Source: JAWWPG01 sp038327385
GTDB taxonomy: Bacteria > Actinomycetota > Actinomycetes > Propionibacteriales > Nocardioidaceae
Reading direction: 5' to 3'
DNA length: 11,748 bases
Assembly (NCBI GenBank): GCA_038327385.1
Contig: JBBQKY010000074.1
Location: 1 to 11,748 of the forward strand
Shown: in pieces, positions 1 through 6,312 of the stretch
Layout of the letters: each line of letters opens with the position of its first letter
How positions within the stretch are numbered: position 1 is the stretch's first letter
Position numbers and translations under genes: made by a program
Notes under the pieces: model-generated
Databases searched by the model: none
What the model saw: only the letters and a program-made list of their open reading frames with translations
What the model was told of the DNA's origin: nothing

Positions 1-327
1 GCAGACGAGCAGCACATCGAGTTTCACACTCCCCCCGACAGAGACCACGAGACATCGACCGTGCAGCGGGATGACAGCTCTGGGGCGGCTCTCCCGGCGA
101 TGGCGCCCGAGCCTGCCCCCGACAGCAGCGTCACCGCGCCCAGCGTCGGCGCAACAACCGCGGCTCCGCCGGCGCCGGCTTCAGCGCCCCAGCCCTCGTC
201 GGCTGCCAGCACGACAGACCTCGAGGAACTGGCCAAGCGACTCTACGAGCCGTTGTCCGCCAGGCTGCGCGCCGAGCTGTGGCTGGACCGCGAACGAGCG
301 GGCCTCATGACGGACCGGCGACGCTAG
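1..327 (+). CDS. eCIS-associated accessory protein, 3' end only (Pro/Ala-rich, C-terminal helical motif)
   Basis: The frame is open from base 1 to the TAG at 325-327, giving 108 visible residues, so the 5' end lies outside the window. A GTG at 61 could serve as a start but has no ribosome site before it, and the 20 codons upstream look equally coding, so I treat the gene as partial. The visible part is a low-complexity stretch rich in Pro, Ala, Ser and Thr (roughly residues 40-72), followed by a charged amphipathic helix containing LEELAKRLYEPLSARLRAEL and then LDRERAG. Similar short Leu/Arg/Glu-rich tails occur, as far as I recall, on uncharacterised proteins encoded beside tube genes in actinobacterial contractile-injection loci. 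It sits 9 bases upstream of the tube gene, so it is surely in the operon. I assign no biochemical role. A structural linker or assembly factor is possible. Confidence 0.7.
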   Translation, partial: ADEQHIEFHTPPDRDHETSTVQRDDSSGAALPAMAPEPAPDSSVTAPSVGATTAAPPAPASAPQPSSAASTTDLEELAKRLYEPLSARLRAELWLDRERAGLMTDRRR

Positions 328-336
328 GAGACAGCA

Positions 337-789
337 ATGGCCCAGAACCCGATGTATCCCGCCCCAGCGGTCACCGTCTGTTTCGCGGTGACCATCGACG
401 GCGACGGCCTGGGCTACTTCAACAGCTGTGATGGTCTTGGTGTTGAGGTCGTTATCGAACAACGCGAGGAGGGTGGGAACAATGGCTTCGTCTGGCAGCT
501 TCCGACCCGGATCAAGTACTCGAACGTGAAGCTGTCCCGGCCGATCTGCGACGACACCAGCAAAGTGATGCAGTGGTTGTCAAGCATGACCACCGGGGTG
601 AAGCGCAGCACCGCCAGCATCACCGCCATGTCCACCGAGGGACAACCGGTCGCAGTCTGGGCTTTGCGCGAGGTGATCCCGGTGCGATGGACCGGACCTA
701 GTCTCAACCTCGACTCTCCCAAGGTAGCCACCGAAACCCTTGAGATCGCGCATCACGGCTTCAGCGCATCCAAGGCGACGCAGAACTAG
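337..789 (+). CDS. eCIS inner tube protein, T4 gp19-like
   Basis: This 150-residue protein is a phage-tail-tube homologue of the T4 gp19 family (Afp1/Cis1 type). Its hexameric rings stack into the rigid inner tube that the sheath drives through a target membrane. The recognisable parts are the N-terminal strand pair around residues 11-36 (FAVTIDGDGLGYFNSCDGLG), the acidic EQREEGGNNG loop at 41-50, the KYSNVKLSRPI strand at 60-70, and the C-terminal segment at 112-140 (EVIPVRWTGPSLNLDSPKVA, then ETLEIAHHGF), which is highly typical of the family. Length matches the family, usually 140-160 residues. The ATG follows GGAG at 327-330 with good spacing. Eight bases separate its stop from the next gene. 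Many eCIS loci encode two or more tube paralogues, and the second, baseplate-proximal one commonly lies next to the LysM adaptor, as here. A first tube gene and the sheath are therefore expected upstream. Confidence 0.95.
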   Translation: MAQNPMYPAPAVTVCFAVTIDGDGLGYFNSCDGLGVEVVIEQREEGGNNGFVWQLPTRIKYSNVKLSRPICDDTSKVMQWLSSMTTGVKRSTASITAMSTEGQPVAVWALREVIPVRWTGPSLNLDSPKVATETLEIAHHGFSASKATQN

Positions 790-797
790 GGGAAGTC

Positions 798-1535
798 ATG
801 GGCTCGCCTATCGCTCTTCAGACCGGCACGTCCCTGAGTAGGACTCGGGATCAGATGCAGCTTGCCGAGCTTCGGCTCTACGACCCAGCGACCAGCGGCG
901 CTGGCGGTAGCCCCGGGAGCTTTCGCACGAGCATCCCCTTCCAGTTCAACCCGAAGGAGGTGTCGATCCAGAAGTCGGCGAAATGGGAGAGCAAGCCGGC
1001 CAAACAGTCGCAGAAGGCTGGGCCGCCCGAGTTCATCAGCGCAGACGCGTGCAAGCTCACCCTCGAGATGTTCTTCGATGCGACGGATACCCAGAACGAC
1101 AGCGTCTTGAAGGCCGTAGAGAGTCTCTTCAGCTGTTGTGTGCCTACCGACGAGACAGCCAAGAGCAAGAAGCCGATGCCTCCGATCGTGATCCTGCATT
1201 GGGGTTCGGTGATGAGCTTTCCCGGCTACGTCACCTCGGTCAATGCCAAGTACACGTTGTTCAACGCTCAGGGCCTGCCGATTCGCGCCACCTGCAGTGT
1301 GTCCATGCAGGAGATGCCCACTGAGCCGTGGCGACAGAACCCCACATCTGGAAGTGACTCGGTACGTCGTTCCCGTCGCCTCCGTGGCGGTGACACGCTC
1401 GCCTCCGTGGCCCACGCCGAGTACGGCGACCCTGCCATGTGGCGCTCCTTGGCGGTGTACAACCGGATCGACGACCCGCTGCGTTGCCGGCCCGGCTCGC
1501 TTCTCCTGCTACCGAGTCCGGAGGAGCTGACGTGA
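798..1535 (+). CDS. eCIS tube/spike adaptor with C-terminal LysM domain (Afp7/Cis7-like)
   Basis: This 245-residue protein resembles the Afp7/gp53-like adaptor that joins the inner tube to the spike hub and baseplate. Residues about 20-180 form the CIS tube-like domain: LAELRLYDP, then the characteristic IPFQFNPKEVSIQKSAKWES (46-65), the KLTLEMFFDATD strand (86-97), PPIVILHWGS (128-137) and the closing CSVSMQEM region. Residues about 193-240 form a LysM module, seen as GGDTLASVAHAEYGDPAMWR followed by NRIDDP and PGSLLLLPS. In contractile particles such LysM modules serve as structural clamps and need not bind the cell wall. The ATG is preceded by AGGGGAAG at 788-795. The stop overlaps the GTG of the spike gene by 4 bases, which suggests translational coupling of adaptor and spike. 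Confidence 0.93.
   Translation: MGSPIALQTGTSLSRTRDQMQLAELRLYDPATSGAGGSPGSFRTSIPFQFNPKEVSIQKSAKWESKPAKQSQKAGPPEFISADACKLTLEMFFDATDTQNDSVLKAVESLFSCCVPTDETAKSKKPMPPIVILHWGSVMSFPGYVTSVNAKYTLFNAQGLPIRATCSVSMQEMPTEPWRQNPTSGSDSVRRSRRLRGGDTLASVAHAEYGDPAMWRSLAVYNRIDDPLRCRPGSLLLLPSPEELT
1520..1526 (+). promoter_or_regulatory. Ribosome binding site that fixes the spike gene start
   Basis: GGAGGAG lies five bases before the GTG at 1532, inside the last codons of the adaptor gene. It supports the GTG over the in-frame ATG at 1439, which would add 31 residues that merely read the adaptor's LysM region in another frame. The GTG also overlaps the adaptor's TGA in the common GTGA coupling arrangement. Confidence 0.85.
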
Positions 1536-3358
1536 CCGGGGGATCTGCCAGCAACACCTGCATCGTCGAGATCGACACGGCCGCCCTGCCATCCGACATC
1601 GCTGCGCTGTTGATAGCGGCGTACGTCGACGACAGCCAACGGCTTCCAGACATGTTCGAGCTCAGGTTCCGCGATCCCGATCGAATCGTGTTGGCCAAGG
1701 CAAAGGCAGCAGTAGGGTCGAAGGTCCGCATCTCCGTCATGACGGCCACCGGTCAGACGCCCGCCCTCCTGATGTCCGGTGAGATCACGGCGCTCGAGGC
1801 CGAGTTTGACACCGGCGGCACGTTCACGGTGATTCGCGGCTACGACCCGGCCCACCGGCTGTTCCGCGGCCGTCGAACTGAGAGCTATCTGCAGATGACC
1901 GCGTCCGACATCGCACGAAAGGTGGCTCAGCGCGCGGGCCTGGAAGTGGGCGACATTGCTCCCGCGACGACGGTCTTCGAACACATCTCCCAGGCCGGCA
2001 CCAACGACTGGGACCTGCTCGACTCCTTGGCCAGGGATGTGGGCTACGAGATCTCCGTGCGCGAGGGCAAGTTCAACTTCACGCCACCCAAGTCGGCGAG
2101 CAATGCGCCCCAAGCCCAAGGCGCGCAACCGACGAATCCTCTGGTTCTCAACCTGGGTACCAACCTGTTGCGCTTCCGGGCCGTCGTCACCTCGGCGGAA
2201 CAGGTCAAGGAGGTCGAGGTCAGGGGTTGGGATCTCACCACCAAGCAGGCACTCACCTCGACGGCGCCCGCGAAGACGTCCACCGTCCAGCTGCCGGACG
2301 TGTCACCCGAGACGTTCGCCCAGGCGTTCGGCAACCCGGTCTATGTGTCCACTGACGTACCGCATCGGACGCAGGCCGAGGTCGACACCGCGGCGAAGGC
2401 GCTCGCGGAGGAGATTGCCGGCGCCTTCGCGGAGTTCGACGGTGTAGGGCTCGGGAACCCCGAGATCCGGGCCGACGCGGCAGTCACGGTCGACAACGTC
2501 GGATCACCCTTCGACGGCAAGTACACGGTGACGCGTTCCCGACACCGCTTCGACCCGATCACCGGTTACACGACGGCGTTCTCGGTCACGGGCGCCCACG
2601 ATCGCAGCATGTTGGGTCTCACCGGCGGGATGCGTAGCCTGCCGTCTGCTCCGCAAGGCGTCGTCATCGGACAGGTGAGCGACGTCAATGACCCAGAGCA
2701 TGCCGGCCGCGTGACCCTCAAGTTCCCTTGGCTCTCGGACGACTACGTCAGCGCCTGGGCCCGAACGGTCCAGGCTGGTGCTGGCAAGGACCGCGGCGCG
2801 CAGATCCTGCCGGAGGTCGGTGACGAGGTCCTGGTCTGCTTCGAGCAGAGCGACATTCGGCGGCCGTACGTGCTCGGCGGGCTGTACAACGGCGTCGACA
2901 AGCCCAACAGCCAAGGACCCACGATCGTGGACTCTGGCTCCGGGGCCATCAACTGTCGGTCGTTCGTGTCGCGTCGCGGACATCGGATCGATCTGCTCGA
3001 CCAGGACGGTCAGTGCGAGGGTGTGAATTTGGCCAGTGAGGACGGCAAGGTCAGCCTGCTGCTGGACGCGACGAAGACCAAGGTGACGGTGCACGCGGAC
3101 GGCACGGTGCTGATCGAAGGCAGCCAGGGCATCACGATCGACTCGGCCGGCGGCAACCTCGAGCTGAAGGGCGGCCAGATCTCCATCAAGGCGACCAACG
3201 GCGTCACCGTCGATGGAGGCGGCGGCGCCGTCAACGTGCAGGCCGGCGGGCAGCTCCAGCTCAAGGGAGTGATGGCGACCTTGGAGGGCAGCAGCCAGAC
3301 AGAGGTCAAGGGCGGCTCGATGGCGTCCATCTCCGCAGCGCTGGTCAAAATCAACTAG
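1532..3358 (+). CDS. VgrG-like spike hub protein (Afp8/Cis8-like)
   Basis: This 608-residue protein is the central spike, a fusion of T4 gp27-like and gp5-like parts that trimerises at the tip of the tube. Residues about 10-355 are the gp27/phage GPD-type hub (for example FELRFRDPDRIVL near 42, and FEHISQAGTNDWDLLDSLAR near 149). Residues about 375-455 are the gp5 OB fold, beginning GVVIGQVSDVNDPEHAGRV and containing the PEVGDEVLVCFEQSD and RPYVLGGLYNG signatures. Residues about 500-608 are a strand-rich repetitive tail (VTVHADGTVLIEG, GITIDSAGGNLELKGGQISI, and onward) expected to form the triple-stranded needle. No lysozyme domain like that of T4 gp5 and no C-terminal toxin extension are present. 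The protein ends at VKIN, so it looks structural. Start choice is GTG at 1532, supported by its ribosome site and the 4-base overlap. The gp25-like gene begins 14 bases downstream, with no PAAR gene between them. Confidence 0.95.
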   Translation: MTGGSASNTCIVEIDTAALPSDIAALLIAAYVDDSQRLPDMFELRFRDPDRIVLAKAKAAVGSKVRISVMTATGQTPALLMSGEITALEAEFDTGGTFTVIRGYDPAHRLFRGRRTESYLQMTASDIARKVAQRAGLEVGDIAPATTVFEHISQAGTNDWDLLDSLARDVGYEISVREGKFNFTPPKSASNAPQAQGAQPTNPLVLNLGTNLLRFRAVVTSAEQVKEVEVRGWDLTTKQALTSTAPAKTSTVQLPDVSPETFAQAFGNPVYVSTDVPHRTQAEVDTAAKALAEEIAGAFAEFDGVGLGNPEIRADAAVTVDNVGSPFDGKYTVTRSRHRFDPITGYTTAFSVTGAHDRSMLGLTGGMRSLPSAPQGVVIGQVSDVNDPEHAGRVTLKFPWLSDDYVSAWARTVQAGAGKDRGAQILPEVGDEVLVCFEQSDIRRPYVLGGLYNGVDKPNSQGPTIVDSGSGAINCRSFVSRRGHRIDLLDQDGQCEGVNLASEDGKVSLLLDATKTKVTVHADGTVLIEGSQGITIDSAGGNLELKGGQISIKATNGVTVDGGGGAVNVQAGGQLQLKGVMATLEGSSQTEVKGGSMASISAALVKIN

Positions 3359-3372
3359 GAGGGCGATTCCGC

Positions 3373-3831
3373 ATGGAACCTGACTTCATCGGCGCCGGGT
3401 GGGCGTTTCCACTCAAGACCGACGCCACCGGTGGTGTTGCGTTGGTGACCGGTACCCGGGAGATCGAAGAGTCGATCCGGTTGATCCTGGGCACCGCCCG
3501 AGGCGAGCGGCCCATGCGTCCGGAGTTCGGCTGCCGTATCCACGACCACGTGTTCGGCCCGGCCAACGCCGCGACTGCCGGTCAGATCGCGTATGACGTC
3601 CGGGAGGCGTTGGAGCGATGGGAGCCGCGCATTGACGTGCGTGACGTGACCATTGCTTTCGACCGCATCCAGGCCGGTGTGCTCTTCGTGGACGTGGCGT
3701 ACGAGATCCTCGGCACCAACGACCCACGCAACCTGGTCTTCCCCTTCTATGTGATTCCCGAAGAGGAGCTGCCAGCACCCGTGCTGGGCGGCGAGCTCGA
3801 GGGTGGTGAGCTCCATGTTGCCCGCGCCTAA
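3373..3831 (+). CDS. gp25-like baseplate wedge protein (Afp9/Cis9-like)
   Basis: This 152-residue protein belongs to the GPW/gp25 family of baseplate components, which sit between the baseplate and the first sheath ring and help start sheath polymerisation. The N terminus DFIGAGWAFPLKTDATGGVA, the helix EIEESIRLILGT (30-41) and especially the family hallmark GERPMRPEFGCRIHDHVF (44-61) are clear. A strand-rich middle (RIDVRDVTIAFDR) follows. The C-terminal 25 residues, VIPEEELPAPVLGGELEGGE and onward, are acidic and probably a flexible tail. AGGAGG at 3357-3362, overlapping the previous stop, precedes the ATG by about ten bases. The last 17 bases overlap the next gene, which points to coupled translation. 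The family is usually 110-150 residues, so this is full length. Confidence 0.95.
   Translation: MEPDFIGAGWAFPLKTDATGGVALVTGTREIEESIRLILGTARGERPMRPEFGCRIHDHVFGPANAATAGQIAYDVREALERWEPRIDVRDVTIAFDRIQAGVLFVDVAYEILGTNDPRNLVFPFYVIPEEELPAPVLGGELEGGELHVARA
3802..3810 (+). promoter_or_regulatory. Ribosome binding site for the baseplate-J-like gene
   Basis: The purine-rich GGTGGTGAG precedes the ATG at 3815 by four bases. It is a modest site, but it is better placed than anything upstream of the alternative in-frame GTG at 3803, which would add only four residues. Translation is probably helped by ribosomes finishing the overlapping gp25-like gene. Confidence 0.55.
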
Positions 3832-5764
3832 CCTGGACGACCGGACGTTTCAGGGGCTCGTGGACGAGGCCAAGCGACTCGTGCAGAGACGGTGCCCTAC
3901 CTGGACCGACCACAACGTCTCCGACCCCGGTGTCACCCTGATCGAGGCGTTCGCGCAGATGGTCGACCAGCTCATCTACCGCCTCAACCGGGTTCCCGAC
4001 CTCAACTACGTGCGGTTTCTCGAGCTGATCGGGGTCGAGCTGCGCCCGCCCGCGGCGGCCACGGGTGACGTGACGTTCTGGCTCTCCGCTGCGCAGCCGC
4101 AGGACGTCCTCGTGCGCGCCGAGACAGAGGTCGCGACCCCCCGCACCGACATCCATGAGCCGATCGTCTTCACAACGACCAAGGACCTCGAGATCCTGAC
4201 CTCCTCCTTGTCGCATGTGGGGCGTGCACCCGCCGGCGCCGATCCGCAGGACATGACGAGCGCCTTGTCGAGTCGGAGCGGCTTCGACTGTTTCTCAGCC
4301 GTCCCGGTGCCCGGCGATGCCCTGTTGATCGGGCTCTCACGAGCGACGCCCTCGTGCGCGATCAACATCCGGCTCGACTGCTCCGTCGCCGGTGTGGGCG
4401 TCGACCCCCGCCGCCCCCCGCTGGTGTGGGAGGCGTGGACCGGCGGTGGTTGGCTGGAGTGCGACCTCGATCACGACGGGACCGGCGCCCTGAACAGGCC
4501 AGGCGACGTCGTCGTCCACGTGCCGCCACAGCACCAGACGTCCATCATCGCGCGACAGCGAGCCGGTTGGATACGCTGCCGGCTGATCGAAGCCGAGGCG
4601 GATCAGCCCAGCTACACCGCCTCACCGCGCATCCTGGCCGCTTCGGCCTTCACGGTCGGCGGCACGGTGCCCATGGCGCATGCGGAAGTTGTTCATCGGG
4701 AGTCTCTCGGACACTCCGACGGGACGCCGGGCCAGCGGTTCGTCCTGCAGCGCCGGCCGGTAGTCCCCGCGGACGAACCCGCCACGCTGGACGTCGTCTC
4801 CCCAGACGGCGTCACACAATGGCACCAGGTGCCGCACTTCGCCGAGTCGACCGAAGACGATTTGCACTTCCGGATCGACGCCTTCAACGGTGAGGTGCAG
4901 TTCGGTCCCGCAGTTCGGCTGGCCGACGGTGGCCTTCGCAGCTACGGCGCCATCCCGCCGATCGGTTCCGCGATCACCATGTCGGCGTACCGAACCGGGG
5001 GCGGTCGGCGCGGCAACGTTGCGAAGGGCGCCATCCGCGTGCTCAAAACCAGCGTGCCGTACGTCGCCAGGGTGGAGAACCGATCACCCGCGATCGGCGG
5101 AGCGGAGGCCGAGAACCTCGACGAGGCGAAGATTCGTGGGCCGCTGCTACTGAGGTCGCGTGGCCGATCGGTGACGGCTGAGGACTTCGAGGAGCTCGCC
5201 CGCGACGTTGCCCCCGAGGCCGCTCGGGTCTACTGCGTCGCATCCCAGAGTGCCGCAGAGGCGGGTGGAGTGCGACTGCTGGTCGTGCCGCACGTCGCAG
5301 CCGACCCCGTCGGCAGGATTCGACTCGTGGATCTGACTCCTCCGGCGGAGACCCTGGAGCGCATCGCGCATCGCCTCGACGAGCGTCGGCTGGTCGGTAC
5401 TCGCCTGCTGGTGGCGCCACCCGACTATGTCGGTCTCACAGTTGTGGTGGACCTGACCGCTCGGCCGCGGTTCGACCCGGACGAGGTCAACGAGGACGTG
5501 CTGCGGGCGATCTACCGGCTCTTCCACCCGCTGATCGGTGGGCCGGATGGGACCGGCTGGCCGTTCGGGCGCTCGGTCCTCTCTCACGAGGTGCATGCAG
5601 CGCTCGCGCGCATCCCAGGAGTCGAGATGGGTCAAGAGATAAATGTGTCGCTGTTCCCGGCGGATGCCCGTACCGGACGGCGATCCGCACCGGTGCAACG
5701 ACTCGACCTGCCGCCCACGGGGCTGGTGTTCTCTTACGAGCATCAAGTGCGTGTACGACGATGA
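3815..5764 (+). CDS. Baseplate J-like wedge protein (Afp11/Cis11-like)
   Basis: This 649-residue protein matches the large 'putative baseplate assembly protein' family (TIGR02243 type, Afp11-like), the main arm of the baseplate wedge. The N terminus (MLPAPNLDDRTFQGLVDEAK) and the segment NVSDPGVTLIEAFAQMVDQL followed by IYRLNRVPDLNYVRFLELIG (about 34-73) are diagnostic. The middle is a variable beta-rich insertion. The C-terminal half carries the conserved TAEDFEELARDVAPEAARVY patch (about residues 454-473) followed by GGVRLLVVP, typical of J-like folds. The start could also be the GTG at 3803. I prefer the ATG at 3815 because of its ribosome site. It overlaps the preceding gene by 17 bases and the next by four (ATGA), so the wedge proteins are probably made in fixed proportion. 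It pairs with the downstream tail-protein-I-like product to form the wedge. Confidence 0.95.
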   Translation: MLPAPNLDDRTFQGLVDEAKRLVQRRCPTWTDHNVSDPGVTLIEAFAQMVDQLIYRLNRVPDLNYVRFLELIGVELRPPAAATGDVTFWLSAAQPQDVLVRAETEVATPRTDIHEPIVFTTTKDLEILTSSLSHVGRAPAGADPQDMTSALSSRSGFDCFSAVPVPGDALLIGLSRATPSCAINIRLDCSVAGVGVDPRRPPLVWEAWTGGGWLECDLDHDGTGALNRPGDVVVHVPPQHQTSIIARQRAGWIRCRLIEAEADQPSYTASPRILAASAFTVGGTVPMAHAEVVHRESLGHSDGTPGQRFVLQRRPVVPADEPATLDVVSPDGVTQWHQVPHFAESTEDDLHFRIDAFNGEVQFGPAVRLADGGLRSYGAIPPIGSAITMSAYRTGGGRRGNVAKGAIRVLKTSVPYVARVENRSPAIGGAEAENLDEAKIRGPLLLRSRGRSVTAEDFEELARDVAPEAARVYCVASQSAAEAGGVRLLVVPHVAADPVGRIRLVDLTPPAETLERIAHRLDERRLVGTRLLVAPPDYVGLTVVVDLTARPRFDPDEVNEDVLRAIYRLFHPLIGGPDGTGWPFGRSVLSHEVHAALARIPGVEMGQEINVSLFPADARTGRRSAPVQRLDLPPTGLVFSYEHQVRVRR

Positions 5765-6312
5765 GAGCCGCCGTGCCCGAGCTGAGGACGCCGCACCCGC
5801 TGGCGGAGACGCTGCCGTTCCTCTACCAGGACGACCCGTTCACGCGGGGACTCTGCGCAGGACTGGACGAGGTTCTGGCGCCGGTGATCTCCACGATCGA
5901 CAACATGCCGGCGTATCTGGACCTGTCCATGACGCCCGACGACATGCTCGGCTGGCTCGGCCATTGGGTCGGACTGGCGGTAGATCCGGGACAACGGCCG
6001 TCCGACCAACGCGACCTGCTCCGCTCGGCGACCGTGCGCCACGGCTGGCAGGGAACCCGGTACGGCCTTGAGCTGGCCGTCGAGGCGCTGTTCGGGCTAC
6101 GGGTAGAGGTGCTCGAGTCCGGGGGTGTCGCCTGGTCGGAGAACCCTCAGGACGCCCTTCCCGGCGACGAGGTGCCGGCCGTCGTTGTTCGGGTGTTCCC
6201 CGACCTGGAGAGCGACATCGACGAGGATCGCCTCGACGCGGTGGTGTCGGCCGTCAAGCCCGCGCACGTGATGCATCGAGTGCAGGTGGTCTGGGCGTCC
6301 GATCCAGCATGA
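5761..6312 (+). CDS. Short tail-protein-I-like baseplate wedge protein (Afp12/Cis12-type partner)
   Basis: This 183-residue protein resembles phage tail protein I / the TIGR02242 tail domain, which contacts the baseplate-J-like arm. Visible family features are HPLAETLPFLYQDDPFTRGL (residues 12-31), the helix with LDEVLAPVISTIDNMPAYLD, the MTPDDMLGWLGHWVGLAVDP stretch, RDLLRSATVRHGWQGTRYGL, and a C-terminal beta part rich in Val ending in a HVMHRVQVVW motif. The start ATG overlaps the previous stop as ATGA, with no clear ribosome site, so translation depends on coupling. The protein is much shorter than Afp12 of Serratia, which is roughly five times longer, so the peripheral plate or fibre-binding part is missing here. 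The final 59 bases overlap the end of the convergent regulator gene. No further + strand gene follows, so the operon as seen ends here without a fibre gene. Confidence 0.9.
   Translation: MRAAVPELRTPHPLAETLPFLYQDDPFTRGLCAGLDEVLAPVISTIDNMPAYLDLSMTPDDMLGWLGHWVGLAVDPGQRPSDQRDLLRSATVRHGWQGTRYGLELAVEALFGLRVEVLESGGVAWSENPQDALPGDEVPAVVVRVFPDLESDIDEDRLDAVVSAVKPAHVMHRVQVVWASDPA
6254..6312. other. Convergent overlap of the baseplate operon and the regulator gene
   Basis: The two stop codons face each other inside each other's reading frames, 59 bases deep. The overlap encodes the HRVQVVW end of the wedge protein on one strand and the last 18-19 residues of the regulator, beyond its BTAD domain, on the other. 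I see no strong hairpin with a T-run on either strand around it, so transcripts from both directions probably overlap. Confidence 0.85.

Noticed and set aside
1439..1531. N-terminal extension of the spike gene from the ATG at 1439
   Set aside because: It would overlap 97 bases of the adaptor's LysM coding sequence and has no ribosome site. The GTG at 1532 has GGAGGAG and a 4-base overlap.
1268..2128. A 286-codon open frame on the - strand across the adaptor and spike genes
   Set aside because: It lies opposite clearly coding genes, has no recognisable domain and has shadow-like composition.
3803..3814. GTG at 3803 as start of the baseplate-J-like gene
   Set aside because: It adds only four residues and has no well-placed ribosome site. 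The ATG at 3815 is better, though this is not certain.
1..6312. Interpretation as an ordinary prophage tail region
   Set aside because: The LysM adaptor, VgrG-type spike and TIGR02243/TIGR02242-type wedge genes in this order are typical of eCIS, and no phage head, packaging, lysogeny or integration gene is visible. The left flank is not available for a final decision.
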